Positions 63,698-64,000 of a stretch of DNA of 64,000 nt are shown in pieces. Source of the DNA: Xenoacremonium recifei (lineage: Eukaryota > Ascomycota > Sordariomycetes > Hypocreales > Nectriaceae); the NCBI GenBank assembly GCA_012184525.1, contig WOFQ01000028.1, forward strand, positions 1 to 64,000. The letters run 5' to 3'. The position numbers and the translations under genes are program-made. How positions within the stretch are numbered: the first letter of the stretch is position 1; the number at the start of each line of letters is the position of its first letter. The notes beneath the pieces were generated by a model, which was not told the origin of the DNA, made no database searches, and saw nothing but the letters and a program-made list of their open reading frames with translations.

Positions 63698-64000
63698 TTA
63701 TCCCTGCACAAAACTCAGCACGCGCTTGTCCTGGTAGACTACCACCTTGACCTGAAGGCAGTTGGTGTATCCGAGAGGATGACTGCAATCCTCGTCATCT
63801 TCGTTGACGGGTGGCTCCCCATCAATCATCTTCTTCAGGCATCGCCAGACTTCTAGAGGCCCTTCATCGAGGAATCCTCTAAGGGCATCACCGCAGTGGT
63901 TGTGTTCAACGCGCATTCACTAGGCTGCCTTCGCCGTCTCAGCATGCTTGACAAATTCCTCCTCATAATTCTGCCCAGCTTCGGCGAGGTCGCCACCTGG
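63698..64000 (-). other. Fragmentary coding-like sequence at the right edge
   Basis: On the minus strand the frame from the right edge reads GGDLAEAGQNYEEEFVKHAE and ends with TAG-TGA at 63917-63922. An ORF then restarts directly (63916-63698, 72 residues, DEGPLEVWRCLKKMIDGEPP). The two could be parts of one broken gene or unrelated. No family is recognised. Confidence 0.3.

Overview
This window comes from a filamentous ascomycete (Pezizomycotina, most likely a Sordariomycete). The genes are broken by short GT-AG introns of about 40-160 bp with CTAAC/CTGAC-like branch sites. The recognisable products are fungal: C2H2+Zn2Cys6 regulator, Btn1/CLN3, Emc1, Ipi3, Isd11, a secretory lipase and an SF1/BBP-like KH protein. 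I read no ribosomal RNA, tRNA or CRISPR array. I rebuilt the multi-exon models by hand from splice signals and frame continuity, so each intron is a prediction.

Layout. The left third (about 0-26 kb) looks like accessory genome. It opens with the 3' end of an unidentified ORF and a perfect 12-bp hairpin. Next comes a compact aromatic-catabolism-type cluster (1.5-12.6 kb): a regulator with two C2H2 fingers plus a Zn2Cys6 cluster, an FAD monooxygenase, an acetoacetate-decarboxylase-fold protein, a vicinal-oxygen-chelate (extradiol-type) dioxygenase, an SDR, a dienelactone hydrolase and a fumarylacetoacetate-hydrolase-family protein. Together they could hydroxylate a phenolic ring, cleave it in the meta position and process the ring-opened acid. 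CCGG-containing palindromes or repeats lie upstream of most of these genes and are candidate operators. Then come a decayed maltose-acetyltransferase-like fragment, two secreted beta-helix-like paralogues arranged head to head across a 2.3-kb spacer, a TauD-type dioxygenase, a GIY-YIG (T5orf172) protein and a secreted lipase.

The middle (26-51 kb) is mostly conserved housekeeping genes: a KH protein resembling BBP/SF1 but lacking zinc knuckles, Btn1, a type II membrane glycosyltransferase-like protein, a large unknown, Ipi3, Isd11, a Pro/Glu/Val-rich nuclear-type protein, a multi-pass membrane protein, Emc1, a small six-cysteine secreted protein and a secreted metallophosphoesterase.

The right part (52-64 kb) carries an eight-exon gene for a roughly 1,677-residue protein with a sacsin/Hsp90-type ATPase at the N terminus and a NO VEIN (DUF3883) nuclease-like domain at the C terminus. 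It is followed by an SLC35F-type transporter, a small unknown gene beside two simple repeats, and an AT-hook ORF whose reading frame continues past three in-frame TAG codons. The last 300 bp hold only fragments.
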